Positions 20,343 to 33,320 of a stretch of DNA of 46,378 nt are shown piece after piece. The notes below the pieces were generated by a model, which ran no database searches, was not told where the DNA came from, and saw only the letters and a list, made by a program, of their open reading frames with translations. Position 1 is the stretch's first letter. Every line of letters starts with the position of its first letter. This DNA is from Chara braunii (Eukaryota > Streptophyta > Charophyceae > Charales > Characeae). The position numbers and the translations under genes were made by a program. The DNA lies in the NCBI GenBank assembly GCA_003427395.1, contig BFEA01000281.1, positions 1,198,647 through 1,245,024 of the forward strand, given 5' to 3'.

Positions 20343-23100
20343 AGGCACGAGAAGCAATCGGAATGGGGAAAGGTCGAGTTAGTCAAAATAAGTCATACGG
20401 GTTACTGAACGTGAATGAAGACAGAGATCAAGCTATTGATCGTTCGTGGTGTAACTTGCAGTATTGATCTACTACTCATGGTATAAGGGGTAGGGTGGAG
20501 AGGAAATTTCAAAATACTTTATAGAATCTTATTTCAAAAAATAAAACCTCTCGTAAGGGAGCACCTAATAAAGATAGTGTTGTTTATCGCCCCATAGTAG
20601 AAGACAAGCATGAAAATCTTGTTTATTAATAACGAGATAGATTTATTGATGGAGGATTCGAACCTTAAGCATAATTCAATAAGAAAGGATTTATAGGAAG
20701 TACATATTTAATTGACATCATATATTCCCTTCTCGCTTGGTTTCATTCCACACGTGCATGTAGAGTTGTATCGAAGGTAGTTAATAGCATATTGTTCTCC
20801 TTCCTCAATGATTCACACTTTACATCTCAAAACTGCAAAATCCCTGGTTACTTCAAATAGCGGGGTTGTTGTTAGTTACGATGTTTTAAAAATCTTCTAG
20901 TTTTGCTATATTCATCCATTAAACGTTCATTAGATTGGGTAGTTGTGGCACATGAGAGAAAAAATTCTTAAAACTTTGTATATGAAAAAAAAAAAAAAGA
21001 TATAATTGGTGAGTGGTTACTCTCGAACTGCAGTTAACTTTTGAGTGTCATTGTTGTTCTCGCTTTGTTAGATTTGTTTTCGTTGTGGGAAAATTTGCTA
21101 GATAAAATATGAGAATTTCAATGAAAAAAATATTCATCTTTATTGTTGCTTGTCTCCTATGTGCCTACAACAGAAATTGGTTTTTAAACATCTTGCAAAA
21201 TGACAGTGTTGTTTAAAGTAGTTATATTCAATTGGCGGTGTAAATATGTTGAGCAACTTCAGTTGTTTATAAAGTCAAGGTGATGGATACATTCACTAAG
21301 TTATTAATTTTTTAACTCTAAAAGCGATTAATACCTTGGACGTATCATTCAAGTTTTTTACTAGCGAACTTAGGTGCTATGTATTGTATCATATAAAAAT
21401 AAGGAAATATTTTTTTTTCAAAGACTACAAAATTTTATTTCTTAGTGCTTTAACTAATTAAATATATCGGTCATTTTGTTTTTTCTTCGTCAGCTTAGAG
21501 CACTCAACAACTTACTTGAAGCAAATATATTTTTCTTTGTTATGTTGAAGATTAAAATGTGGATAGGTTTTCCGTATGACTATTTTGATAGTATATTGAA
21601 TGTATTTTTTGCGATGTTCAACAATATCTGCCAAATATGGGTAGTTTGGTTTACTAGATGGTAGATTTATAAACTTGGTTTTTTTGAGTTTGTAATGTAA
21701 TCATTTACTCAAACAAATTAAGCCATATAAATAACTTAACCAGTAGGACTTAGAAATCTTGCTTATCCCACCTGTTTTTGCAATCAGACGATGTGTGTCA
21801 TGTTTGGGTTTATCCCCGTTTAAGTCTACCATGCTTCATTGTATTACAAGCACCACATAAAACCACATGCATTCCGTGTTACAATATTAGGCATAATTTT
21901 TGGAGTTATTTGATCTACTAAGTACGACAATCATTTGGATCTAGTCCAAACAGAGGTTTTCTCGCTTCTTATTATTTTGTGAATTATACAAGTTTTACAT
22001 CGTGTAAAGTCTTGCGCTATAGCAGTTAGTCTAAGCATTCAACTTTCATTATATCCAAAGTACATATAGTCATTTGCATGATTTAAGATGCTCGTTTTTT
22101 TGTAAGGACAAATGAACAAGAGGAGTCTACGGGAACTGGAAGCCTGCTTACTCGAGCGCACCTACTTTCATCAAATCCACCTTTTTATTTAGATGCGCGA
22201 TATACAGTTTGGTGTTCGGCCCGCTATCAGATTTTATGGTATTAACTTATAACCCAAGGTTGAAAATCATACGATGGGAAAATCGTCTTATATAATAAAT
22301 TTACATTTACATTAACAATTGATTCGGTAAAAGTTTCGTCACGTTCAACCACGACTGAAGAAACGTGTGAGTAGCATATCAAACCAGCAACATTTTGTAT
22401 CTTAAATTTTTCTTCTTTCAATTTTTTATTTATTTAAGCGAATGACATGTGTCATATTTAAATTGTATCCACGTCTAGAATATGACATGCTTCAGTATGT
22501 TACAATGCATTTCATGTTAAGACATTTATTATATCCTCTGGAGGCGTTTGCCCTGCGAAACCCAAATACTTTTTGGATCTAGTTTGAAAATAAGTTTTTT
22601 TTTTCCTTGTTTTTTTATAGACTACAAAAGTTTTATATAAAAGTGAAGTAGTTGATAAAGGTAGAGTCGAATAGCTCGCGTTGCAGCAGTTAACGTAACC
22701 ATTCAGCCGTGATTATAGTCGAAATGTCTTGAGTGATCTGGGCAATTTAAAATGTTAATTTCTTTTACCATGGACAAGTGAGGAAGATAAGTATATGGGA
22801 ATTCAAAGTTCAATATAGTAAGTGGTTTGAATCGTCCTCAATTTAGAGCGCAGACTAAGCCATCAAAAGCAGCGTCACTTCATCCAACAAAGCAAAGTAA
22901 AAGAACGACGAAGTAGGAGGTGGTTCTTTAATCGCCAGAGCAACAAAATGGTATGTTTCAGCTGATGGACAATAGTCATTGGTATTCGTGTGATAGTGCA
23001 TTTTGCATGCATTATGTCACAAAGTGGTAATCGTCTTTCTTAGGAATATGGACAACTAGTAGAGGTTTAATCCTAAGTTTAGCTTGGGGAAAGAAATCAA
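20343..23100. other. AT-rich gene-free stretch
   Basis: Uniform AT-rich sequence with only short chance frames (for example 62 codons at 21476). A B-box-like 'aggttcgaatcc' on the minus strand at 20654-20665 lacks a tRNA fold. I see no gene, RNA or transposon structure here. Confidence 0.5.
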
Positions 23101-23488
23101 ATCTGTTGATGTCTAGTTCCGACTCCTTGTACTTTTTGAATGAATATAATTTCAAAGTTCATTTTGATTACTGTTTGGAGTGGCTCCAACTACAGATTCA
23201 TTCATTTCGATTACTGTTGGTAGTTACTTTTTTAGCAATCTCACCTGCCTTGGAGGCCCAACCTCAACCTAAAAAAATGCTTGAACATGGGCATGCTTGT
23301 GGAGAGGTGCGAAAATCCCCTATGCACAAACACGTTGAGGTTCAGGCGATAATTTCAATCCTTTCCTGGAATTTATGCGAGACGGTGGTTCCTTTCGTGC
23401 TTTCAATCCTCCAGATCCCCCCTGACAGCTGCATACTTGTTACTGGTACCACAGTCCCTCCTCCAGTCCTTGTCTCATATTCAAGACT

Positions 23489-23582
23489 GCGTGCTTCGCT
23501 ATATTGCACTCTCAAAAGATGGTTCTCGAACCTTAAAATATGAGAGCGTTTGAATATAAAAGCGCAATGTGGCGAAGCATGC
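23489..23582. mobile_element. Short foldback element (about 94 bp)
   Basis: The left end gcgtgcttcgctatattgca is inverted at the right as tgcgaatataaaagcg-like sequence ending 'caatgtggcgaagcatgc'. No clear target duplication. It lies in an otherwise unassigned stretch (23100-24300), whose 145-codon frame at 23106 I do not recognise. Confidence 0.5.
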
Positions 23583-24304
23583 TCTCAGTAGGGTTTCACA
23601 TTTTTTAGCACACGGGAGTGTGCCCGATATTTTGGGGGAATTCGGGAGTGGTGTGGCGAGATCCATAATTACACCCAGGCGGACTAGCGTACCGAGAATA
23701 TTTCTGACTCCACCGTGGGTCATATCCTGGTGTGAGTACCTTCTCAAGCTTGACCAGTAGTGTTCATCTATGCGCTAAATGCGTTAGTACAACACAAACA
23801 TGATTAGGGTTAGGGTATGACGTTCCAGTAACTCCACGACCAGTTTCGGACCCATTCTGTAGTCTGCAGTACATTCTAAATGAATTTGGAGTTGGAGGTC
23901 GTCCCAATGCATTCGAAATATTAGATGAGTCAGAGCGCATCTGATCCATAAAAGATTCCAGATACGTGTGGAAGTTGAGAGAGGCCCAATCTTTGGATAA
24001 TGGGCAATCAAGAAGCTACCCGACAACAAGTACTTCTTTTTTACCAAACAACTTGTCGTTTTCCAACTCTTACGTCTCATTCTCACCTTCCCACCTCCAT
24101 CATCACACTTTCCCATCGTTTCTCATTCGGAGGAACGTGTAAAGCGATGGAGGCGGGAAGGTGGAAGTAGAGGAGGAGGAGGGAAGACAATGGAGACGGG
24201 AGTGGGAAGGTGAGAGTATAAAAGAAGGAGGGAAGGTGATGGAGATGAAGATGAAGATGAATGTCGTTTGTGTCTACTTGCTTCATGGACTTCTTTTTTT
24301 TTTT

Positions 24305-25247
24305 GGGAAATTTAAAATGGTCCTCCGACTTCCATGTATTTGCGGTATATGCCTCTTTGCCGACCGACTTACCTTGCCGCGCCCCTCTGACAACGATTCA
24401 AGTTTCTGAAAAACCCTTGGCGCCGGTTGGGCCTGAAATATGTACAATATGCCCCTACCGGTACCGTACCAAATTTCCAATATGCCCCTACCAGATATCC
24501 GTTTAGTACCAGCACAATTTTTTTTCATATGCCCCTACCGGTACCTTGCATCTTTTCAACATGCCCATGTGGCCGTTGGTGGCAGTCGTGGTTGTTCCCT
24601 TGCACCTGGGAGGGGAGGTACCGAGGCATATCATAAATTTGTCCTTGGTGCCATCTTTATGTCGCGCCCGCCATTGTTTTCCATGGATTTGGGCCTCGTG
24701 GCTAGGCATCTGAGGCAGATGGGCATAGAAGAGGGAGAGGATATATAAGCAGCTCCTTCGTCCTTCTTCTTCTACCTCCATCCATGACCGCCGATTCCAC
24801 TGTTGACCTCGCACCCGATTGAACGAGGGAGGGAGGGAGGGAGGGAGGGAGGAGAGGCAGATAGGCATGGCAGAGCAGGCGAAACACGGACCTTCACGAA
24901 CAAACTCCAAGGATGTCCAAGGAGGCGGGTCGCAACAGATGATGATGAACAAATTCCAACGTGGCGGATTGCAGCAGCGAAATATGGAGTGCAACATTTT
25001 TTTTTTTCGCGGCGGTTGAATTCATCGCGCCTCTGTTTTGAAGGGCATCTCAGAAAGATGCATGCCCAACAGGAGGGCATAGCAGACGGGCATGATGGGA
25101 AACGGGACCAGTAAGGGTGTCCCGAAAAGTTGCTACCCTCAATGACAAGGGCCTGCAGGAAACTTCAGAGGCCCCAAGGTACGACAGGGTAAGTCAGTCG
25201 TCGAAGGGGCATACCGCAAATAAATAGAAGTCTAAAGGGCATTTCAA
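24305..25247. mobile_element. M3 element, long composite copy
   Basis: The left end gggaaatttaaaatggtcct continues to tatttgcggtatatgcc. Its inverse lies at the right as ggggcataccgcaaataaat. 'atatgcccctaccggtacc' blocks repeat several times in the left half. The right half includes a (GGGA)n run (24826-24852) and unrelated sequence, so the 943-bp element carries filler. Related to 18220-18608 and 41886-43002. Confidence 0.65.
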
Positions 25248-25406
25248 TTTTTTTATTTTTTTTTCAGGCAATCTTTCGTTGGATGGAAAAGCGGTTCGCT
25301 CCAGCCTCTTCGGCTCTGCCTCTGGCTGTCTTATATTGGGGGTCCTATCACTCTTCTTGTTGCTCTCTCTCCCGTTCTCTCCCTCTCTCTCCCATTCTCT
25401 CCCTCT

Positions 25407-25451
25407 CTCTCCCTCCCTCCCTCCCTCCCTCCCTCCCTCCCTCCTTCCCTC

Positions 25452-25519
<68 letters not shown>
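25407..25519. repeat. (CTCC)n / (CT)n / (AC)n compound microsatellite
   Basis: Pyrimidine repeats run into a CA run that stops exactly at the adapter sequence. Confidence 0.95.
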
Positions 25520-25521
<2 letters not shown>

Positions 25522-25552
25522 GTCTCTTATACACATCTAGATGTGTATAAGA

Positions 25553-25557
<5 letters not shown>
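25520..25557. other. Tn5 mosaic-end pair: Nextera mate-pair junction artefact
   Basis: CTGTCTCTTATACACATCT (25520-25538) is followed at once by its exact reverse complement AGATGTGTATAAGAGACAG (25539-25557). This is the hyperactive Tn5 mosaic end in the back-to-back form of a mate-pair circularisation junction. It is library-derived and not biological. Its translation yields the [10 protein letters not shown] peptide that contaminates protein databases. The CA runs on both sides were probably joined wrongly here. Confidence 0.97.

Positions 25558-25621
<64 letters not shown>
25558..25621. repeat. (AC)n microsatellite
   Basis: A pure CA repeat on the far side of the adapter. True length and continuity with 25480-25519 cannot be trusted. 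Confidence 0.95.
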
Positions 25622-25624
<3 letters not shown>

Positions 25625-28600
25625 TTAACGAAGACCCAAAAGTGTAGACAACTAAAAAAACATAAAATTTGACCCCGAAACCCTAACTTCAGTTTGGACC
25701 CGTTAGTTAGGAGTTGAAAGTGGGGGTCCCCGTTAATCGCGGGAGATAGTTAACTAAGGTCTAAAAAATAGTTGTTTTTTGCCAACAATTTTGATGCAAA
25801 ATTCAGCAAGAAAAAAAAAACAAAAACAATATGGGCCCATAGTGTGAACATAAAAAACAGAAACAAAACAAAGAAAATAAACAAAAAAACATTATAAGTA
25901 ATATAAAACCCTAACACAAAAACACTTTCCATGTGAAAATGAAGTGTCCAACGAATTCAATCAAATGCCACTGTTTTCATTATTGATCCAAACATGTCGA
26001 AACTGGACATACGATATACAAAAAAAAGTTGCAAATACGAAGTGGTCCATTTGGATTGGGGAAACCCAATAATAAGCCCCCCTACATTTTCTACTGGGGA
26101 TAATTGAGGGAGCAGTCCTTGAAGCGAAAAAACAAGAGGTTTGCCATGTACGAGACTGAAACTATTTAGGATTGCGGGTGGAGAGAACACCACACCCTAC
26201 GAAAAAAGAAGTAGAGAATGACTATTTGACAAGTAGGAAGAGCAATCCTCATCCTTGCACTCCACGCATTTCGGGTATTTTGATCCACGGCGCTGTAACT
26301 GATCCAGGTCTTCTACCAGTCAGGGGCAGTCCGTCCGGAGGCAGTTCCCGTGAAGGCACTACGAGTTTCTCGGCATTCCCTGTGGATGCATTACGTATCT
26401 AGTCCCCGCTGCTTTCCACTAGAGATGCGTTGAAGGTTAGCCTTGCTATTGCTCCTTTTCCATGCAAGTTGCCAATCGCTCTTGCTATCTCAATAGACCT
26501 TGGGCTGGCGGTTTTTTCTTGCACTTATGGACGTCGACCTCTCCTTGAGACCGACATTGACTCTGTCGATTGGCCCAAAGTTTTTTTTTTTCACCCGGTA
26601 GAGAAGTGGATATGGAATACCCATATGATGTTGATGAGATGAGCGTTGACGAGTATGTACTGGAGGTGAAGTGATTTATACACTCTTATCCTACTGCCCC
26701 ACCCACCAACCCCCATACTCCCCACCCTCTGCACCTCTGTTGTCCCTTCTCTGTCGGCGGAATGATTAATGCATGTGCGTACTTTATTTCCCCCTGATGA
26801 GCGTGTGTTAATAGCAACATAGCGAAAAACATTTATTGGGAAATAGCCTTGTTGTTTATCATTCAAAGATCTACCTACCCTTTGGTGTGGAATAATGATG
26901 ATCGGATAGCTAACCGAAAAAAAAACACCTCTCTTCTTTTTCTATTTTCTCAAATTATTCTTGCAATCCTAGGAAATGAACTTCAGTCTTCCCTCACTAA
27001 CTTGTGTTGTGATGGTTGGTTATTGATCACCTTTGTCATGTGCACATGATTGTCTTTTTCAAGGCTTTCATGGGATAAGAGCAAGTTTTGAATTAAGAGC
27101 GGTCGTAAGGGAATCGTGCGAGGCACATACGGACCTCCGCATGAGTAACACTCAATGTTTATACAAGGGAATTGGGGGGAGGAAGGATTAGGTGTTGGTT
27201 GATTGTATTGTCTTCCAACTGTATATAGTAAGGATGCTTTCACTTGGGAAATACCTTTCTTTGTATTGTGGGAACGCAAAGGTAGAGGGGATTACGTGGA
27301 GGAATGAAACAAAACGGGGAGGTGAGTTGGGAGGAGGTGTAGTAGTTGTTTGTGCATAAATGTGTAACTACGATGTTGGGTGGCAGTGAAACAGGAATGT
27401 TGGAGGAACGCAAGGTTGGTTTGGTGCATACTGAGGGTTAGAGACAGAGTTAGACCTTGACGGGAGGAGATTTTGCAAGTTGGACATCAATCGACCCCGT
27501 CCCCAGCAATATGGGTCGTTAGTATGACAACGATGGCACTTCGTGGATCACAACGAACAACTTAGAGAAGGGAGGAGCATGTACGAAAATTGTGGCCAAC
27601 CAATCGGTGAGAGCAACGAGGGCTCTAAACGGGGACTATGACTATTGACGATAAGGTGCGAACGCTTCAAGAATCAGCTTCATCATCTCCGTGATGATGA
27701 TAATTTTTTTGACTTGATTTGGCGTTCATGATTTCTTTTGTTTGATAGGAGTGGGGTTTGTGTTGCTGCACGTGCCTCTACTGCTTTAATAATTTTGTGA
27801 ATTGTATTCGACATGTAATACCATGTATTCAATTTGTTATTTCGAAACTTTTAAGGTAATTGTGGGTTAAGCCAGTCGTAAGAGTGCACTCATGTACGCT
27901 AAGAGGGGGCGTTGAGGATGGTGGCAACAAACAATCCATAAAGTAGGTAGTGTGTAGGTTAATGTATTCGAATGAATAACGAGCGTTGTATCCGTAAGGG
28001 AAAGAGGTAAAAGTTAGTATTTGCCTGAATGAAAATTAATGAAGTGATGAAAGGCGATATGTATTTTTTCTTCTTTGTTTCGGAGTAATGAATAGTTCAA
28101 GGTACTAAGGATGAGCAAAGAGTTGTTCTCATTCTTGCATCACTTAATAATTGTTTTGCCTGATTTAGCTTCGCTATAGTCCGGAGGCACAAAATATAGG
28201 AGTTAGAGGGATGATGACAAGGGCGTATTTTCAATTTATATTGTTATGGAGGATGACTCAAATCAACTCTTCAAGCAGTCAGATCGTTCGTTTTTCCTTT
28301 GCTTTATAGAATGATGCGCATTGTCAATCTTTATACCTTGCCCTGCGATGATTGATCTGATTGTTTATCTATGTTCCCTTCTTGTGTGTCAATAAGTTGA
28401 GGAATGGTACCTTGGTTGATGTTACATGCAATATTGGTCTTTTGAACCATGTCATACTGTTGTGCATGTTGAATGTCATTAAATCTTATCCATCTTTCTT
28501 TATGCTCTACCAGTGGAAGGTATCCCCCTGCTGTTCAATAGCGGTATGAAGCGTTTTAGTTATACGTTGAAAATAATCGTAAATGTGTTTTACCCACATC

Positions 28601-28829
28601 CAACACACATATGTGACATATGTGGAGAGAGAGAGAGAGAAAGTGTTACTCCCACCCAAAGAAAGCACCATCCAACTCATCCACCTTCATCTGGGCGCAC
28701 TGGCAGCGGTCACAGATGGTCGTTTGTGTTTTTCACCATAGGCTGCCCCAACTCAATGGGCTCAATGGGACTCGTACATGTGGAGGGGCGAACATAAAAG
28801 ATGCCTAGTACCTGCGGGTCATTTGCATA
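25622..28829. other. Gene-free stretch
   Basis: AT-leaning, unique-looking DNA. Frames of up to about 98 codons show no domain, signal or repeat structure I can name. Confidence 0.4.
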
Positions 28830-29130
28830 AATGAGGCATATCAACAACCTTAGACCTTCAACAACTACAAGGGCAAACAAAAAAATTGGTTGATACAGGT
28901 AAGGGCATTTGTTTGTTTTTTTGGCAAGGGTCCAACAACCAAGAATGCAGAGGCATGTGGAGAAGTTGCACAGGGCCAAGTAGGGGTATATGCAAAAGAT
29001 GGCGGGTCCAAATGCGGAGTGGGTATTTCGCAAAGTTTATGACTGTCATAGAGACATTTCGCCATACGCATATCTTTTAGGGGTATTTGACCAAATACTC
29101 AAACTTTAAGGGGTATTTCAACAAGTTTTC
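28830..29130 (-). mobile_element. M2 MULE-like element, second copy (degenerate)
   Basis: On the minus strand 'ttgaaataccccttaaagtt', 'caaatacccctaaaagat' and 'gcgaaatgtctctatgaca' follow the left half of the element at 6224-6598 in order for over 150 bp. The opposite terminus is not clear, so the left boundary is approximate. Confidence 0.6.
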
Positions 29131-29394
29131 CTTGTTTTTCAAATGCAATAAAAGAACCCTCTCCCTTTTTCAAAAAAAAAACAAAACAAAAAAACACAAA
29201 TGTTTTCTGACATTCATGTTGTGGCGAGTGGTGGTTGTTTTACGTATGGTATACATAATTTGTGTTTGTCAGCTTTATCAGACCTGTCGATATTCAGACA
29301 AGGTTTCTAGTATGTGTTTGAGGCTATTACGCTTCGTCCTTATGCGGTTATGTGTCCAATTTGGATGTTGACCTAGTGGGCCACAGGGTACTGA

Positions 29395-29465
29395 TTCAGG
29401 TCTTTGGGATTTGCCAGTGGGACTGGGATCGAACTCTAGGCTAACCTTTTGACCACCGTGGAGGT
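29395..29465 (-). mobile_element. tRNA-derived SINE fragment
   Basis: The minus strand shows an A-box-like TGGTCAAAAGG and, about 12 nt later, a strong B box AGAGTTCGATCCC (29425-29437). The spacing is too short for a tRNA, so the middle has been deleted. A second B-box-like CGCGTTCGATCCCG lies at 29637-29650 on the same strand. Confidence 0.45.
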
Positions 29466-29907
29466 ATCGGGACCGAGTGTGTTTGCTCTATTAACTTTCA
29501 ATTGCTTGTAGTAGTTAGTATTTGGACGATGCAGTTGCTAAACCTCTTCATGACTGATGGCTAGCAAGGCCTACTAGTGTTCGAAAACTAGCGGGAGTAA
29601 TGGACGAAAGTGGGTTTAAAGGTCATTTGGTTAGTACGGGATCGAACGCGGAACCCCCCTGATGATGACCGTATGACTGTCGTTGAAACGTAGTGTTGGA
29701 GACGTCATTCCTACTGTATATATTCTTTCAATCATTTTTACAATTGAATTTTATTGAAGTACTTTACTTTGCATGAAGTGTTTTAACTCTTGTACCTTTT
29801 CTACCTGCGGACTGCACGTAAGAACATACCTAAATCCAAGTATGCCGGGTTGAGCGACCATGTTTACCTGTTACCTGTTATTTACTTGAAGGGTCGCCGA
29901 AACTTCG

Positions 29908-31114
29908 TTGGAGAGTCAAGATGCGAAGTTAAGAGGATTAGATTGCATCATGAAGTTGGGGTTACGTGATGAGTATCGTTGGACTAGCGACCTATATTGG
30001 AAGGATAACAATACTTTCTGCGTGGAGATGTTTAGAACGGAACAGCAGGATGAAACCCCAACTGGGGGCGAGGAGCATAGGCGTAATCGTCTGCCTGCCT
30101 GCTTTGTGTGATAGGAATCTGACCATTATGTCAACCAATGCCCCAACAGGGGAAAAATACATTATGGTTCGGTGCGACCCTCAACTTTGTCGAATTCACG
30201 AAGTTCGAGAGTGCCACGAAGGTGTGATTATCGAAGATACGACTCACCTCCTAGGGTGAGTGCGAAAATAAGGAGTACCACTGTTGAAATCAGTAAATCA
30301 GTGGCTGCTATGAAGTATTTCGTCGATGATGAAAAGTTGAAAAAGGATGAGGAGCGACGAAAGCGTAAGAAGAAGACGGTTGAGAAAAAGGAAGCGGAAG
30401 ATAAGGCTAAGACCGCTAGAAAATCAAAGCAAAAGGCCGAGAAGAAACTTAAGTTGACCGAACTATAAAGAGTGGAAATGAAGAAGGATAACAACATCTA
30501 AATCGGTATCTGAATGAACGAAGTGGAGGATAATTTTCTTGAAAGGATGGAGTACATAATCAGACCATCTGAGATACTTGTAAAGAAGGGGAAGACGGAG
30601 GTCTCATATGAGTCTTCAAGTGACTCTACTTTCAAGCATGGTGAGGATAGTGATACTAACATTACCTATGAGTTAAGTACACAAGCGGGGAGGTTGTGCA
30701 TCTTCAAGAATAAAAAGTGAGGACATGGACCCGTCTTCGAGGATAACCCTCCCATGAACCTGCCTCCAAAGCGCACCCCGAAACGGGATATTTTGAAGCC
30801 TGTTGTGCTATGAACGAGGGTTACTCGGTCAAAGACTGAGAAGAGGACAGAAGGTGGGAATAAAAAGTCTTCGGTGAACGCTCCTTTATCGACCTGCTTG
30901 AAAAAGTCAGCAAGGAAAACTTCGACACACACACACACACCTACAACAAAGGGCGTGCTGAAGCGATTGGGCAGGATTTGGTGATGAAGAAACTAAAAGA
31001 TCTTGACGCCACGAAATTGCAGGGCATCTACAGGGACAAGGGAGTGCACTACGACGGTAAGATCAACGAGATCTTTGCAATCGCTGATCATCGCATGCTA
31101 GAACCAGGAGTTTG
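29908..31114 (+). pseudogene. Decayed gag-like protein with CCHC zinc knuckle
   Basis: One frame carries an N-terminal segment (MESQDAKLRGLDCIMKLGL), then CFV-stop-stop-ESDHYVNQCPN at 30100-30144. The second Cys position of a C-X2-C-X4-H-X4-C zinc knuckle is a TGA, followed by TAG. A Lys/Glu-rich coiled-coil stretch follows (30310-30465), then an acidic segment (30514-30720) after three more stops. The frame shifts within a CA repeat at 30925-30941 and ends with KKLKDLDATKLQGIYRDKG up to 31112. This layout fits a retrotransposon gag or a gag-derived gene. No protease or pol follows. A host zinc-knuckle protein pseudogene is the alternative. Confidence 0.5.
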
Positions 31115-31370
31115 ATAACGAGTGATGTGGAATGGAGTTACCGACTGTGTAGAAATTATGCTGATTTTTTACGAACCTCCAATGTGATTCGTCTGTTGTT
31201 AATCGACAAGTTGACGAGTCATTAAACCACCAGTACACCTGGGGCTAAATGTACGAGCCTAAATTTGAATCTTGTCGAGACTGCAAGCGACAGATACCAC
31301 CACTGGGAAAATTCAAGGTGGTACCCGTACCGCCCTCTGTGTTGGACATACTACCAGTATAAGAAACAAA

Positions 31371-31493
31371 GGGCATTGCCCCACCACTCTCGAAATGTGC
31401 AAAATGAGAATGAACTTCCCGCTATAATATGGTTAAATGCACCCGCCATATTTTTTGTTTTTTTCATATTTCGAGAGTGGTGTGGCCAGACCC
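31371..31493. mobile_element. M4 MITE copy
   Basis: 'gggcattgccccaccactct' and 'cgaaatgtgcaaaatgagaa' on the left; inverted 'cgagagtggtgtggccagac' on the right. It differs from 2601-2727 mainly by short indels. No clear target duplication. Confidence 0.7.
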
Positions 31494-31499
31494 AAAGAG

Positions 31500-32290
31500 G
31501 AGGCCGTCCATTTTTCGTTTTCACTCGTACAGCGCCCCTGACATTGTCGTAATTGCAGTCAAACCATTCACAAAATGCTAGCATGAGGACTGAGAGGCGG
31601 ATCCCACAACGAACTTTTACCAAAAAATCAAAAAAGTTCCTTACAAGTCGGGCCCGTTCCTTATGATTCGTAAAAAAAAATGGATCCCACAAGGACGGAC
31701 GTTGTGGGGCTTTTACGGCTGATTAGTCGATTTGGGATGAGTGTCGACAGGTCCTTCGGAGAGGCTTGGTTTTTTAGAGCGGCATCCGTCACAGAATTCG
31801 GTAGACCAAGGACACAGAACCAGGTCGTTGTGAGAAAAAAAAAAAACTTCATGAAAAAATGTATACTTTTAAAGGGATGGGTAGGGGTAACGGGCTTCTG
31901 GGAATTCCACCAGCACCACGCGTCGGGGTCGTGCCTGTTGCAATAGCACCATCTTAAGAGTAGAAACTGGCGTTTTTCTTCAAAAACCTTAGGACGGGGA
32001 ACCGTGTGGGATCCCCATTTTTCTTCAAAAGTTCTTCTATTAACGAATATGGGATCAGATACTGAATGAATTCCTTCCCACCTTTCACGGCAAGGAGGCG
32101 GGTTGTCGGGAAGAGCCTCTACTCTTATAAAAAGGAAAAACAAAAGCATATATACTCGCAAGAAAAAACATACTCACGTTAAACCTCTTCTACTACAGTT
32201 GTTTCCCAATGAGGAGAAAACAATTTTTCTATAAAAAAAAAGAAAAGAAAAAAAAATATATTCTCAGGACGTGATTGTTGTCCATGATAC
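31500..32290. other. No recognised gene
   Basis: The 166-codon minus frame (31661-32161) and the shorter frames on both strands have no recognisable domain. The sequence contains several T- or A-rich runs and no clear element ends. Confidence 0.35.
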
Positions 32291-32297
32291 AGGCTTT

Positions 32298-32419
32298 GGG
32301 CATGGATACATTACTCTCCACATGCGCAAATGAAAAAAAAAAATGGCAATGTATCTTTTAATTTATACTAGTGGATTCAGTCTCATTTTGCACATTCGAA
32401 GAGTAGTGCAGCAAGGCCC
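32298..32419. mobile_element. M4 MITE copy
   Basis: The left end gggcatggatacattactct is paired with a right end reading 'cgaagagtagtgcagcaagg' then ccc. The interior is AT-rich. 122 bp. Confidence 0.6.
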
Positions 32420-32435
32420 TTTGGTGTACCTGCAG

Positions 32436-32559
32436 TCAGTAACGCTCCACTACTCACCACGTGCACAAAAGATGAAAAATATAGTAATGTATGTTTTCAT
32501 GTTTTAGCAAAAGATTCATGATGTATTTTGCATATTTGGTGAGTTGTAGAATGAGACCC
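32436..32559. mobile_element. M4 MITE copy, degenerate
   Basis: 'aacgctccactactcaccac' at the left and 'catatttggtgagttgtaga' at the right repeat the family pattern with more substitutions, only 16 bp after the previous copy. A further partial copy starts at 32593. Confidence 0.5.
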
Positions 32560-32917
32560 TTATTCTCAAAATTGTGTAGCAGCTGTGTCACTAGGCCTCA
32601 CTCCACTACTCCTGAAATGCGCAAAACGAGAGTGAATCGTCCGATAGAACATGGAAAGATAGGGGTTCGCCACACAGGCTTTCGAAACGCGCAAAATTGA
32701 CGTTGGGTCTTCGCCACACAGCCTTTCGAAACAAGTTCTTTCGAAAAAGTTTCGGAAGGTGTCAGATTGGCCGGCGTCGAAAGTCATTTCGAAGAGATGA
32801 GATCCTCCTGCCTGTCACGATCGTTTCCTCAAAAGACCTTAAGTGGTCTTGTGAAAAGGCCCACTCGAAACAGTCGATTGGCAATAAAAAAAAGAAAAAA
32901 ATAGGGGGTGATTCCAA

Positions 32918-33041
32918 GGGCCTGGATCCATTACTCTCGACATGCACAAATGACAAAAATTATGGCGGTGTATCTTTCCATGTTCTAGGCAAAGATTCAC
33001 TCTCTTGTTTTACATGCGTCGAGAGCAGTGGAGCCAGACAC
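32918..33041. mobile_element. M4 MITE copy
   Basis: 'gggcctggatccattactct' and 'cgacatgcacaaatga' are inverted at the right as 'catgcgtcgagagcagtgga' then gccagac. A truncated end of the same type is at 33200-33239. Confidence 0.6.
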
Positions 33042-33320
33042 TAATGTGCATACAGAAAGACCTCGATGTTTCAAAAGTCTGTGTGGTGAGGGGGGGTTGT
33101 TCCTTTCAATGAACAACCTTTAAAAAAAACTCTGACATCTTTCGGAAAACACCTTCATTCAAAAGGTTGTGTGGTGAGCCCCATACACCGCCATAATTTT
33201 TTCCTTTTGTGTATGTGGAAAGTAGTGGAGCGACGCCCACTGCAACTTTTTTTTTTTTTTTTTTTGTGCTTTGTTTGTTCAAAACAGTTCCCTTCTATCT
33301 CTAGAAACGAGCAAGATCTA

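Noticed and set aside
20654-20665. tRNA B-box-like AGGTTCGAATCC on minus strand
   Set aside because: No A box or cloverleaf could be placed around it.
22000-22900. Organellar DNA insertion suggested by AT richness
   Set aside because: No plastid or mitochondrial gene or tRNA is recognisable.
23803-23816. Telomere-like TTAGGGTTAGGG
   Set aside because: Only two units, within unique sequence. Too short for an interstitial telomere.
25279-25647. 122-codon frame over the microsatellites
   Set aside because: It translates simple repeats and the sequencing adapter.
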